NCBI RefSeq assembly: GCF_014696345.1
Contig: NZ_JACJPY010000007.1
Location: 1 to 64,000, forward strand
From: Pseudanabaena cinerea FACHB-1277
Lineage (GTDB): Bacteria; Cyanobacteriota; Cyanobacteriia; Pseudanabaenales; Pseudanabaenaceae
DNA length: 64,000 nucleotides
Reading direction: 5' to 3'
The position numbers and the translations under genes are program-made. Under the pieces are notes generated by a model, which worked only from the letters and a program-made list of their open reading frames with translations, was not told where the DNA came from and did no database searches. Within the stretch, counting starts at the first letter, position 1, and each line of letters opens with the position of its first letter. This document shows, piece after piece, positions 27,116 to 35,409 of the stretch.

Positions 27116-29011
27116 CTAAATATTGCTAGTTAATCTAGTTAATAACTGGTTAGACCTTTGCAAAAAGCCCTTCATGCTATCAGCGTCAAAGCTCTTTTGT
27201 GCCATCAATGCCAAATCATAGACATGGGCGCAAATCATATTTGCCAAATCCGCCGATGTCGACTTGCCATTAACCACAATCTGGCTATCGTCAAGGGAAA
27301 TTAGCTTTTCCATTAAAGGATGCGCCGTATTCACCAACAACACATGATCTTCAGGGAAGCTAGCGGTTCCCTGCTGCATCAAAGCAGTCATCTCCTGCAT
27401 CCGTCTGGCAAACTCTGGCAATAGAATAATCGCAGGTGGTGCAGATGCCGCATCCTCAGACTTGATCGCCTCTGTGCGGATCGTGAGCTTAGGCTTATTC
27501 AGCGCCTCACGGAAAATTTCTTGCAGGCGATCACTCTTAGTTTTATTGGTCTTAGGATCGACGATTTCCGTATTGGAATCCTTATCCACCAAGCGATCAT
27601 CAATTTCCGCATCCACCCGCGCAAACTTAATATCCTTAAATTCACGCTCCAAAAAATTGATGAAATGGCTATCAATGAAGGAGTCAAAGGTCAGCACCTC
27701 TAAACCTTGATTTTTATGCAGCTCTACGTAAGTACCTTGAGCGATCGGATCAGAAGTATAGAAAACTTGATTTTCATGCTTCTCTTTATTGCGCTCTAGA
27801 TAAGCTTGGAGCGTGGTGTAGTTGCCACTATCGCTCTTGACCTCATCGGCGCTACTAGTGGAGGGGTACACCAAGATCTCCTTGATTTGTTGATAGAACT
27901 TATCACTATTCATCGCCCCAAACTTCATGAAGATGCTGATATCTTGCCAACACTTCAGATATTCTTCACGGGAATCATTGTACAAAGCGGTCAGGCGATC
28001 GCCCACCTTTTTAGCAATGAAGTCCTGAATCTTACGAACCTTGGGATCACCCTGCAAAAAGCTACGGGACACATTAAGCGGAATATCCGTACTATCGATC
28101 GCCCCACGCAATGGCATCAAAAATTTGGGGATTACATCATCGCAGTTGTCACTCACAAACACATGATTACAGAACAGCTTGATCTGTCCACGGTTAGGAT
28201 CGATATCCGCCTTCATCTTCGGAAAATAGAGAATACCCTTGATCACAAAGGGATAGTCGGTATTGAGATGAATCCAGAATAGGGGATCGTCCTGATAGGG
28301 ATAGAGATAACGATAAAACTCTAAATATTCATCATTAGTCACCGATTTAGGCGACTTGTCCCAGAGAGCCGTTTGCTTATTGATCACCTCATCGCCCATT
28401 TTGATGGGATAGGGCATAAAGTCACAATAATTGCGGATCATCCGCTTAATCTCAAACTCATTGAGATATTCTTCGGCATCTTCCTGTAATTGCAGGGTGA
28501 TCGTTGTCCCCACCGCCTCGCGATCGCCATCATCTAGGGTAAAGGTCGTTGAGCCATCGCAAGACCAATGGATTGCTTCTGCGCCTTCTTTGTAAGAACG
28601 GGAGTCAATGGTCACATTGCTCGCCACCATAAATGATGAGTAAAAACCTAAACCAAAATTGCCAATAATCTGTTGATCCCCAGAGCCACTATTGGCATAC
28701 TTCGTGGCAAACTCTTGGGCGCTGGAAAAAGCAACCTGATTAATATATTTTTTGATCTCCTCCGCCGTCATGCCGATCCCCGTATCGGCGATCGCCAACG
28801 TCTTCTTATCCTTATCAATCGTGACCGTAATTTCAGGCTCAACGGTGTGACTTGTTTCCCCAGCATAGGAAACCATTTTCAGCTTGCTGATTGCATCCAC
28901 CGCATTAGAAACCAACTCCCGCAAAAAAATATCTCGCTCTGAATACAAAGCCTTTTTAATGATGGGGAATATATTATCGGTATGAATACTAATCGTTCCC
29001 TGCTCGTGCAT
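27116..29011 (-). CDS. htpG: Hsp90-family molecular chaperone HtpG
   Basis: 631 residues from the ATG at 29011 (MHEQGTISIHTDNIFP), which matches the usual cyanobacterial start; AGGAG lies 11 bases upstream. A TTG at 29020 adds three residues. GHKL ATPase motifs: LRELVSNAVDAISKL, IADTGIGMTAEEI and GNFGLGFYSSFM. The middle and C-terminal dimerisation domains follow at normal length. HtpG is a cytosolic ATP-dependent chaperone; in cyanobacteria it is involved in heat, light and phycobilisome linker protection. Transcribed alone with its own terminator. Confidence 0.97.
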   Translation of the reverse strand: MHEQGTISIHTDNIFPIIKKALYSERDIFLRELVSNAVDAISKLKMVSYAGETSHTVEPEITVTIDKDKKTLAIADTGIGMTAEEIKKYINQVAFSSAQEFATKYANSGSGDQQIIGNFGLGFYSSFMVASNVTIDSRSYKEGAEAIHWSCDGSTTFTLDDGDREAVGTTITLQLQEDAEEYLNEFEIKRMIRNYCDFMPYPIKMGDEVINKQTALWDKSPKSVTNDEYLEFYRYLYPYQDDPLFWIHLNTDYPFVIKGILYFPKMKADIDPNRGQIKLFCNHVFVSDNCDDVIPKFLMPLRGAIDSTDIPLNVSRSFLQGDPKVRKIQDFIAKKVGDRLTALYNDSREEYLKCWQDISIFMKFGAMNSDKFYQQIKEILVYPSTSSADEVKSDSGNYTTLQAYLERNKEKHENQVFYTSDPIAQGTYVELHKNQGLEVLTFDSFIDSHFINFLEREFKDIKFARVDAEIDDRLVDKDSNTEIVDPKTNKTKSDRLQEIFREALNKPKLTIRTEAIKSEDAASAPPAIILLPEFARRMQEMTALMQQGTASFPEDHVLLVNTAHPLMEKLISLDDSQIVVNGKSTSADLANMICAHVYDLALMAQKSFDADSMKGFLQRSNQLLTRLTSNI

Positions 29012-29235
29012 AGCTTGCAAAGCTCCTGAATATATTAATTACTGCGTATTTCACGCCTGATTATAGCGAACCATACCCTTGAACTCATCGCTCACCTTGT
29101 CGCGTTCTCCGTACCTCACGCACAGATTATGAAGCTTTGCAAAGCAAATCTATACATTTTTGTAACTTCAGTTGAAAAACCTGATTGCCTAACTTATTGT
29201 GGATATCAATAATTTCTGAGTAAAACATTACAGAT

Positions 29236-29484
29236 ATGGTAATCGCCGCAATTATCTACATATCAATATCTGTACTTTTAGTAGCAAGTACAGGTATATT
29301 TTTTGTCAAAGCTATTCAGTCTTTGATGAGCAGAGCGCAAGCCCAAAAAAAATATCAGCGTCCTGAGCCAGTGATGTTTTTACGCCCCACTGCCAATGAT
29401 CCCCTTGCCATTTCCACGCATAGGGCGGAAATAATCGCGATGCTAGAGCGCCAGTTTGCTAGTAGCCCATCATCTGACTCCTAG
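29236..29484 (+). CDS. Small single-pass membrane protein upstream of ftsQ
   Basis: 82 residues: an N-terminal helix (AAIIYISISVLLVASTGIFFV, split here only by position 4-24) followed by a basic, hydrophilic tail containing AQAQKKYQRPEP and an acidic end. It is 36 bases upstream of ftsQ in the same direction, so probably co-transcribed and possibly linked to division. Not a family I can name. The ATG is plausible with TTACAG before it but the ribosome site is weak. Confidence 0.55.
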   Translation: MVIAAIIYISISVLLVASTGIFFVKAIQSLMSRAQAQKKYQRPEPVMFLRPTANDPLAISTHRAEIIAMLERQFASSPSSDS

Positions 29485-29520
29485 CACCATGACTTAGGCA
29501 GCAAAAAATTAGGAACAAAG

Positions 29521-30354
29521 ATGACCGTTGAAGTTTTGATCGCCCCTGGAGAGGCAGACTATGTGGCTCGTCGCAAACAATTACGCAAGCAGCGCCGCAT
29601 TCGGATCTGGCAACGAATCTGGCAACTAACCTTCATCACAGGGATGACTGGAGGGCTGCTGTGGGTGGCTATGTTACCAGAATGGCAACTACGCAGTCCT
29701 GCCCAGATTGAAATTGAAGGCAATAGTCTCCTCTCATCCAACGTCATCAAAAAAGCCTTACCAATTAAATACCCTCAATCTATTTTTCAGATTCAACCCC
29801 AAGCGATCGCCACTCAACTAGAGAACTCCGCACCCGTATTTGGAGTAGTGGTGTCCCGCACGATTTTTCCATCCAAACTGACGATCCAAGTGCGTGAGCG
29901 CCTGCCGATCGCCAACTCAACCCGCAAAGGACAAACTGGATTCCTAGACGCTGAGGGCATCTGGATACCCGTCAAAGCCTACCCCACTAGCATCACAAAA
30001 CCGAAGCTAGTTGTCCTAGAACCTAGCGATCGCCCCATCGCCAACTGGTCAACCCTTTATCGGCAGATTAGCCAAAGCCAAGTCAAGATCAATCAAGTCG
30101 ATGCCCGCGATCAATCTAACCTCATCCTTAGTACCGAGCTAGGTCTTGTATATTTTGGTACATATCAGCCAGCCCTATTTACCACCCAGTTAGAAACCCT
30201 AGATCGCATGAGAACTTTGCCAGACAAGCTAAACTCCCAAAACCTACTTCACATCGATCTCACCCAACCTAGCGCTCCAGTACTAGAGATGAAACTAACC
30301 CAAAACAATAAATCCAATCCAACTAATCAACAAGCAACCCCAAACCAACCATAA
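29521..30354 (+). CDS. ftsQ: Cell division protein FtsQ/DivIB
   Basis: 277 residues. Basic cytoplasmic N-terminus (RRKQLRKQRRIRIW), one membrane helix (about 35-55), then a POTRA domain beginning SPAQIEIEGNSLLSSNVIKKAL (about 60) and the FtsQ beta domain with SRTIFPSKLTIQVRERLPIA. FtsQ bridges early and late divisome proteins in the periplasm. The Pro/Asn-rich C-terminus (about 255-277) is low complexity. It lies 283 bases upstream of ftsZ, an order common in cyanobacteria, which lack ftsA. Confidence 0.93.
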   Translation: MTVEVLIAPGEADYVARRKQLRKQRRIRIWQRIWQLTFITGMTGGLLWVAMLPEWQLRSPAQIEIEGNSLLSSNVIKKALPIKYPQSIFQIQPQAIATQLENSAPVFGVVVSRTIFPSKLTIQVRERLPIANSTRKGQTGFLDAEGIWIPVKAYPTSITKPKLVVLEPSDRPIANWSTLYRQISQSQVKINQVDARDQSNLILSTELGLVYFGTYQPALFTTQLETLDRMRTLPDKLNSQNLLHIDLTQPSAPVLEMKLTQNNKSNPTNQQATPNQP

Positions 30355-30637
30355 ACTTGGTTAAAAATACTGATAATTTAGCCGCCAAGCCTCATTCAGC
30401 CAATATCTAGCTTAAGCCTCACAAAAAGTCACTCCAAGAAAAGTAATTTTAAAATGTCAATTTCTGTCTAAATTGTATTTTTAAGGCTATTATTATCTTT
30501 TTCTGGTAGGTTTAAATTTGTAAACACAAATTCAATATCTATCAAACCACGGCAAAACCATGACTCACAAAGAGTCTAACGGCAGAGACATCTAGGGAAG
30601 CATCAGTACAACGATTTTATTTACGAAAGCGCGATAA

Positions 30638-31915
30638 ATGACATCTCAAAACAACTGGTCAAATTTGGACTCAAACAGTTCTGACAACGGAGAATTAGAC
30701 GTACAAATGGACGAACTTTCTGAGTTTTCAAATAACTCTAGACTGCAACTCAGTCACTCTCTCAATCTTATGAAACATCAGTTAGGCGTTGACACAAAAG
30801 CGGAAAATATCATGTTGGGCAGTGTTGCAAAAATCAAAGTAATTGGTGTTGGCGGCGGCGGCGGCAATGCTGTAAATCGCATGATCGCAAGTGAAGTTAC
30901 TGGTGTTGAGTTTTGGTCATTTAATACCGATGCCCAAGCATTGCTTCAGTCATCAGCCTCCAAACGCTTTCAAATGGGGCAAAAGCTGACCAAAGGCCTA
31001 GGTGCTGGCGGCAACCCCGCGATCGGACAGAAAGCAGCCGAAGAGTCACGGGATGACATAGCCCAAGCCGTAGAAGGTGCAGATTTAGTCTTCATCACCG
31101 CAGGCATGGGTGGCGGCACAGGCACAGGAGCCGCCCCAATCATCGCCGAAGTTGCCAAAGAAGCAGGCGCACTGACCGTTGGCATCGTTACCCGTCCCTT
31201 TACCTTTGAAGGGCGACGACGTGGACAGCAAGCCGAGGAAGGCATCGCAGGCTTACAAAGTCGTGTTGACACACTAATCGTGATCCCCAACGACAAATTA
31301 CTTTCCGTCATCTCCGAGCAGACCCCCGTCCAAGAAGCATTTCGAGTAGCCGATGACATCCTGCGGCAAGGTGTCCAAGGTATCTCTGACATTATTATGA
31401 TCCCAGGATTAGTTAACGTCGACTTTGCCGACATCCGCGCCATCATGGCAGACGCAGGCTCCGCAATGATGGGCATCGGTGTTGGTTCAGGCAAATCTAG
31501 AGCCCGAGAAGCTGCAATGACCGCCATATCATCGCCATTGCTTGAGACCTCTGTTGATGGAGCCAACGGTGTAGTATTCAATATTACTGGCGGCGAGGAC
31601 ATGACCCTCCACGAGGTTAATGCGGCTGCCGAGACAATCTATGAAGTAGTTGATCAAAACGCCAACATTATCTTTGGGGCAGTCATTGATCCTAAGATGG
31701 ATGGCGAGATTCGGATTACCGTAATCGCCACAGGCTTCTCCCCAAAAACCCATCCAGCGATCCCCCCGCAAATTACGAAAAAAGCCCAATCAACCATAGC
31801 CACTCCACGCCCATCTGTAACATCACCACCACCGATCACCCCACCTGAAAACAAGTTTAGCAAGCCAGGGCTAGATATTCCCGACTTTTTACAGCGCCGT
31901 CGCCCTCCTAAATAG
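30638..31915 (+). CDS. ftsZ: Cell division GTPase FtsZ
   Basis: 425 residues. A variable 55-residue N-terminal extension, typical of cyanobacteria, precedes the GTPase: [15 protein letters not shown] (about 67-81), [16 protein letters not shown] (about 152, tubulin signature) and [11 protein letters not shown] (the catalytic T7 loop). A Pro-rich linker leads to the conserved C-terminal peptide [12 protein letters not shown] that binds membrane tethers. It polymerises into the Z ring. The 283-base leader after ftsQ suggests its own promoter in addition to readthrough. Convergent antisense frames over this gene are shadows. Confidence 0.98.
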   Translation: MTSQNNWSNLDSNSSDNGELDVQMDELSEFSNNSRLQLSHSLNLMKHQLGVDTKAENIMLGSVAKIKVIGVGGGGGNAVNRMIASEVTGVEFWSFNTDAQALLQSSASKRFQMGQKLTKGLGAGGNPAIGQKAAEESRDDIAQAVEGADLVFITAGMGGGTGTGAAPIIAEVAKEAGALTVGIVTRPFTFEGRRRGQQAEEGIAGLQSRVDTLIVIPNDKLLSVISEQTPVQEAFRVADDILRQGVQGISDIIMIPGLVNVDFADIRAIMADAGSAMMGIGVGSGKSRAREAAMTAISSPLLETSVDGANGVVFNITGGEDMTLHEVNAAAETIYEVVDQNANIIFGAVIDPKMDGEIRITVIATGFSPKTHPAIPPQITKKAQSTIATPRPSVTSPPPITPPENKFSKPGLDIPDFLQRRRPPK

Positions 31916-32020
31916 AATAGCCACGACAATTTGTCCGTTTGTCCGTAATTTAGATGCACTGAATAACTAATTAAGGATGACAATGGGAATTATAGCTATG
32001 TTAATTGTTGATAAAATGCC

Positions 32021-33019
32021 GTGACAAACTTAACGACTACTAGACCTGCTCTTCATAAACTACCATCTCTTGGTAGCGGTGACGATCGCTTGAGGTTATT
32101 TGCTGGTTCAGCCAACCTACCCCTAGCCCAAGAAATTTCCCGATATTTAGGGATCGAGCTTGGGCCAATGGTAAGAAAAAATTTCGCCGATGGTGAAGTT
32201 TATGTGCAAGTACAAGAATCGATTCGCGGTTGCGACGTTTACCTAATCCAGCCCACTTGCCGCCCCGTTAACGATCATTTAACAGAATTGTTAATCATGA
32301 TTGATGCCTGTCGCCGTGCCTCGGCAAGGCAGATTACGGCGGTCATGCCCTACTATGGTTATGCAAGAGCTGATCGCAAAACCGCAGGTCGCGAATCTAT
32401 CACAGCCAAGTTGGTCGCTAACCTAATCGTTCAGTCGGGCGCAAACCGAGTTATCGCTATGGACTTGCACTCAGCCCAAATTCAAGGTTACTTTGATATT
32501 CCCTGCGACCATGTATATGGCGCACCAGTTTTACTAGATTATCTCAATGACAAAAAACTACCCGATCTAGTGGTAGTTTCCCCTGATGTCGGCGGCGTTG
32601 CCCGCGCTCGTGCTTTCGCCAAAAAACTCGATGATGCCCCACTTGCCATCATCGATAAGCGGCGACAAGCGCATAATGTGGCAGAGGTAATGAATGTGAT
32701 TGGTGATGTGTCAGGTAAAACTGCTGTTTTAGTAGACGACATGATCGACACCGCAGGTACAATCTATGAAGCGGCTAAACTGTTACGCAAGGAAGGCGCT
32801 AGACAAGTATATGCTTGTGCTACCCATGCGATTTTTTCGCCCCCTGCCGCCGAGCGCCTTTCCAGTGGAGTCTTCGAGGAGGTAATTGTCACCAACTCCA
32901 CCCCCGTTAGACAAGAAAACTACTTCCCCCAGCTTAGGGTTCTTTCTGTGGCTGATCTTATGGGCGAGACAATCTGGCGTGTTCACGAAGACACCTCAGT
33001 GAGCAGTATGTTTAGATGA
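32021..33019 (+). CDS. prs: Ribose-phosphate pyrophosphokinase (PRPP synthetase)
   Basis: 332 residues from a GTG start. Family motifs are complete: NFADGEVYVQVQESIRG, the ATP/metal region YYGYARADRK, DLHSAQIQGYFDIPCDHVYG, the catalytic KRR segment (IDKRR) and the PRPP loop VLVDDMIDTAGTI. It makes PRPP from ribose 5-phosphate and ATP for nucleotides, histidine and tryptophan, in the cytoplasm as a hexamer. It begins about 105 bases after ftsZ in the same direction and ends 29 bases before a GTA-N8-TAC box belonging to the ntcA leader. Confidence 0.97.
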   Translation: MTNLTTTRPALHKLPSLGSGDDRLRLFAGSANLPLAQEISRYLGIELGPMVRKNFADGEVYVQVQESIRGCDVYLIQPTCRPVNDHLTELLIMIDACRRASARQITAVMPYYGYARADRKTAGRESITAKLVANLIVQSGANRVIAMDLHSAQIQGYFDIPCDHVYGAPVLLDYLNDKKLPDLVVVSPDVGGVARARAFAKKLDDAPLAIIDKRRQAHNVAEVMNVIGDVSGKTAVLVDDMIDTAGTIYEAAKLLRKEGARQVYACATHAIFSPPAAERLSSGVFEEVIVTNSTPVRQENYFPQLRVLSVADLMGETIWRVHEDTSVSSMFR

Positions 33020-33047
33020 TCCAAAATCATTTTTTTGTTCAGATAAT

Positions 33048-33061
33048 GTATACTAAGATAC
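33048..33061. promoter_or_regulatory. Candidate NtcA-binding site (GTA-N8-TAC)
   Basis: GTATACTAAGATAC is an exact GTA-N8-TAC match about 470 bases upstream of ntcA. NtcA is known to autoregulate in other cyanobacteria. The nearest TAN3T -10 candidate, TATAGT (33074-33079), is only 12 bases downstream instead of about 22, which weakens the case. Exact matches also occur by chance. Confidence 0.4.
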
Positions 33062-33310
33062 AAATCCTGTAGATATAGTAAGTTTAAGTGAGAATAGTGA
33101 TATTAACTTTCATTAATCTTCATAGGTTGGCACTAAAGAAGACTCCTAGTATTACTCATTCACAGAGTATTGCTAGTCCGAACTAAAATGAAAGTTAACA
33201 TGAGCAATGAGAACTGATTGTGTGCTGGCATACTTTCTAAGAAGCTAGTTGAATTATTAGCTTAGAAAAGTACTACCCACATAGCCAGTATTTCCTGCGG
33301 ATCATACTCA

Positions 33311-33360
33311 GTCTTGATACTAATCCACAAAATAGCTAAGCTACTTTGTGGACTCAAGAC
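33311..33360. repeat. Bipartite inverted repeat in the ntcA leader
   Basis: Outer arms GTCTTGA and TCAAGAC enclose an inner imperfect palindrome (33325-33351, CCACAAAATAGCT against AGCTACTTTGTGG, one mismatch). Folds as one long stem-loop in RNA. Confidence 0.5.
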
Positions 33361-33377
33361 ACTTATTAGATTTGATG

Positions 33378-33440
33378 TTGGACTTCTCGCGTTAGTGTGA
33401 TCACACTAACGTGAACTGCCATCATTCGCATCAGGGTTGT
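33378..33440. repeat. MITE-like element, family A copy 3, with 22-bp perfect palindrome
   Basis: Left end TTGGACTTCTCGCG resembles the family A end; TGAACTGCCAT and ATCAGGGTTGTGATG match the other copies in order. Bases 33390-33411 form an exact palindrome centred on TGTGATCACA. The right end is unclear. Confidence 0.5.
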
Positions 33441-33529
33441 GATGAATACTGCCTCACTCGCCTACAGTGAATCTCACTATGGGTATTATCGTTTGTTTTT
33501 TATTTTTTGGTCAAAGAGGGTTTACAGGG

Positions 33530-34192
33530 TTGGTAGAACGCGCTCTTGTTGATGTCTTTCGCGAAATGAATGGGGGAATGTTCCCCCCCATGACGGAAAC
33601 GTTTGAACGCGGTAAGACGATTTTTTTCCCAGGTGATCCTGCGGAACGTTTTTATTTTTTGGTAAAAGGAGCAGTTAAGCTGTCAAGGGTTTATGAAGCA
33701 GGAGAGGAAATCACCGTCTCTCTTTTGCGTGAGAATAGTGTGTTTGGTGTTTTGTCTTTGATTACAGGCAATCGCTCCGATCGCTTTTATCATGCTGTTG
33801 CTTTTACACCCGTGGAGCTACTATCTGCTCCCATTGATCAGGTAGAAAAAGCGCTCAAAGATGATCCTGATTTACCAATGGTGCTATTGCGTGGTCTGTC
33901 GTCACGAATTTTGCAAACGGAAATGATGATCGAGACTTTGGCACACCGTGATATGGGATCGCGACTGGTTAGCTTTTTGTTAATTCTCTGCCGTGACTTT
34001 GGTACGCCCTCTAGTGAAGGTGTAACAATCGACCTCAAGCTGTCCCATCAGGCGATCGCCGAAGCGATTGGCTCAACGCGGGTCACTGTGACGCGGCTAT
34101 TAGGAGACCTCCGCAAACAAAAAATGATTGCTATTTCTAAAAAGCGGATCACTGTCCATAATCCTATTGAGTTGGGGCAGCAGTTCGCTTAG
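33530..34192 (+). CDS. ntcA: Global nitrogen regulator NtcA
   Basis: 220 residues. Close to NtcA of other cyanobacteria: [61 protein letters not shown], the dimer helix [20 protein letters not shown], and the DNA-recognition helix-turn-helix [20 protein letters not shown]. It is a CRP-family activator that senses 2-oxoglutarate (with PipX) and switches on nitrogen-assimilation genes. The start is a TTG at 33530 with AGAGGG nine bases before it, giving normal length; an upstream ATG (33479) or GTG (33467) would add a hydrophobic extension not found in the family. The leader has an NtcA box, consistent with autoregulation. Confidence 0.96.
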   Translation: MVERALVDVFREMNGGMFPPMTETFERGKTIFFPGDPAERFYFLVKGAVKLSRVYEAGEEITVSLLRENSVFGVLSLITGNRSDRFYHAVAFTPVELLSAPIDQVEKALKDDPDLPMVLLRGLSSRILQTEMMIETLAHRDMGSRLVSFLLILCRDFGTPSSEGVTIDLKLSHQAIAEAIGSTRVTVTRLLGDLRKQKMIAISKKRITVHNPIELGQQFA

Positions 34193-34278
34193 TGAGATTA
34201 ACTTTATATAGCTTGGCGATCGCTGCAATTGTCATAGTTAGTGTTTGGACAGCTTGCAAGTTTGTTTATGGGAGCTAG
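34192..34278 (+). CDS. Possible 28-residue membrane peptide overlapping the ntcA stop
   Basis: GTG shares its first base with the last base of the ntcA TAG stop. The peptide is MRLTLYSLAIAAIVIVSV followed by WTACKFVYGS: a basic start, one helix and a short tail, the pattern of small photosynthetic or regulatory membrane peptides. It is not PetN, PetL, PsbM or another I can match. It could equally be chance. Confidence 0.3.
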   Translation: MRLTLYSLAIAAIVIVSVWTACKFVYGS

Positions 34279-34422
34279 GGTTGACACTGACTGACACGAA
34301 CTAGCGCTTTAAGTTGGTGATGCGTTAATATATTGATGTGATTCCTAAAGTGTAAGTAAGCATTTTGGGCAGAACCTAAATAATATCCAGATAAATCTCA
34401 TATTAAATAAAGATAACTTCCA

Positions 34423-34767
34423 ATGTACGGCACTTTAAAAATAGTTTGGTCAGTAGTAGCAGCTTGCTTAGTGGTATTGATCCTGTTGCATAGTCCCAAA
34501 AGCGATGGTTTAGGTGGTTTTAGCGGTCAGGCTCAGCTTTTTTCGAGTACAAAAAGTGCTGAAACTGCTCTAAATAGAGTCACTTGGTTTCTGACCGTGC
34601 TGTTTTTGGGCTTGACCATTGTGCTTAGTGGTGGCTGGTTTGCTGCTCCTGTGGTTACTAGCCCTGCACAGGTTGTGCCTGCGACTCCATCCACGCCTAA
34701 TGCTGCCCCAATCCCTCTTGATTTGCCTTCACCGACAGCCCCAACGGTAACACCAGAAGCCCCTTAA
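34423..34767 (+). CDS. secG: Protein-export membrane protein SecG
   Basis: 114 residues. Two helices (about 5-22 and 53-72) flank the SecG loop LLHSPKSDGLGGFSGQAQLFSSTKSAETALNR (only short motifs conserved: GLGG, FSST, ALNR). SecG assists SecYE and SecA in moving proteins across the plasma and thylakoid membranes. The C-terminus carries a Pro/Thr/Ala-rich extension of about 35 residues that is longer than in most SecG proteins. Stand-alone, between ntcA and a VOC protein gene. Confidence 0.92.
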   Translation: MYGTLKIVWSVVAACLVVLILLHSPKSDGLGGFSGQAQLFSSTKSAETALNRVTWFLTVLFLGLTIVLSGGWFAAPVVTSPAQVVPATPSTPNAAPIPLDLPSPTAPTVTPEAP

Positions 34768-34832
34768 TCATATATTTTACTCATTTATTGCTCACAAATT
34801 AAGATCACTGAAAACGTTATAACTGTTGTCTC

Positions 34833-35357
34833 ATGGAGTCAATTTTTTCTACACAGGGAATCATGGTAATGCTCTTAGGAGCCTATGCCGTTGCGATGTG
34901 GATGTTCCTCACGAGCGCTCCTAAGGTGCATACAATTATGGTGTCTGATCTTGATCAAGCCAGATATTTCTATGAGGGTCAGTTAAAGTTGCCGATCGCT
35001 GATGTGCCTCTGCACTATTACTATGGCTATGAGTACGGTATGGCGGCTCCTGCCGATCCGATATATGTACCTGTGGATATGCGCCGCAATCGTTCATCAG
35101 AACAGTATTCGGCGGATATGGAGGGAGCTTGGTATCAATTAAAGAAAAATGTACAGTTGCATATTGTGCCAGGGGCAAATGTGATTGAGCAGAATCGAGG
35201 GCGACATATTTGCTTTAATCGTGATTGTGTGGAACAAGTTTTATTGCAAATTCAAATCAAAGGAATCAAGCACAAAATTCGTAATGAAAAACCTCTGAAT
35301 TTTTTAGTGCGTGATCCCGATGGTCAAGTGATTGAAATTGCGGAAGTAATTAGTTGA
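34833..35357 (+). CDS. Membrane-anchored VOC (glyoxalase-like) protein
   Basis: 174 residues. An N-terminal helix (about 8-28, IMVMLLGAYAVAMWMFL) is followed by one vicinal-oxygen-chelate module: VHTIMVSDLDQARYFYEGQLKLPIAD at the start and FLVRDPDGQVIEIAEV at the end, the latter with the usual DPDGxxIE. A dimer would be needed for a complete metal site; the first-strand His (VHT) and the last Glu (IEI) are present. VOC proteins include glyoxalases, dioxygenases and resistance proteins; a membrane-tethered form is unusual. Function not assigned. Confidence 0.72.
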   Translation: MESIFSTQGIMVMLLGAYAVAMWMFLTSAPKVHTIMVSDLDQARYFYEGQLKLPIADVPLHYYYGYEYGMAAPADPIYVPVDMRRNRSSEQYSADMEGAWYQLKKNVQLHIVPGANVIEQNRGRHICFNRDCVEQVLLQIQIKGIKHKIRNEKPLNFLVRDPDGQVIEIAEVIS

Positions 35358-35409
35358 AAATACTAGGATTGATGCATTGGTTTTGCATATTCTTAGATTT
35401 GCTGTGTTT

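Larger units (their letters stand above)
33020..33529. other. Long structured leader of ntcA
   Basis: 510 bases without a credible gene: an NtcA-type box (33048-33061), a bipartite hairpin (33311-33360) and a MITE copy with a 22-bp perfect palindrome (33390-33411). The frame continuing upstream of ntcA to 33467 encodes a hydrophobic stretch absent from NtcA proteins. Confidence 0.5.

Noticed and set aside
30970..31602. 210-codon antisense frame over ftsZ
   Set aside because: Its open length follows from the codon bias of the highly conserved ftsZ on the other strand; no start signal or motif.
33390..33411. CRP-like site in the ntcA leader palindrome
   Set aside because: TGTGA and TCACA are adjacent without the six-base spacer of a CRP site; explained better by the MITE palindrome.
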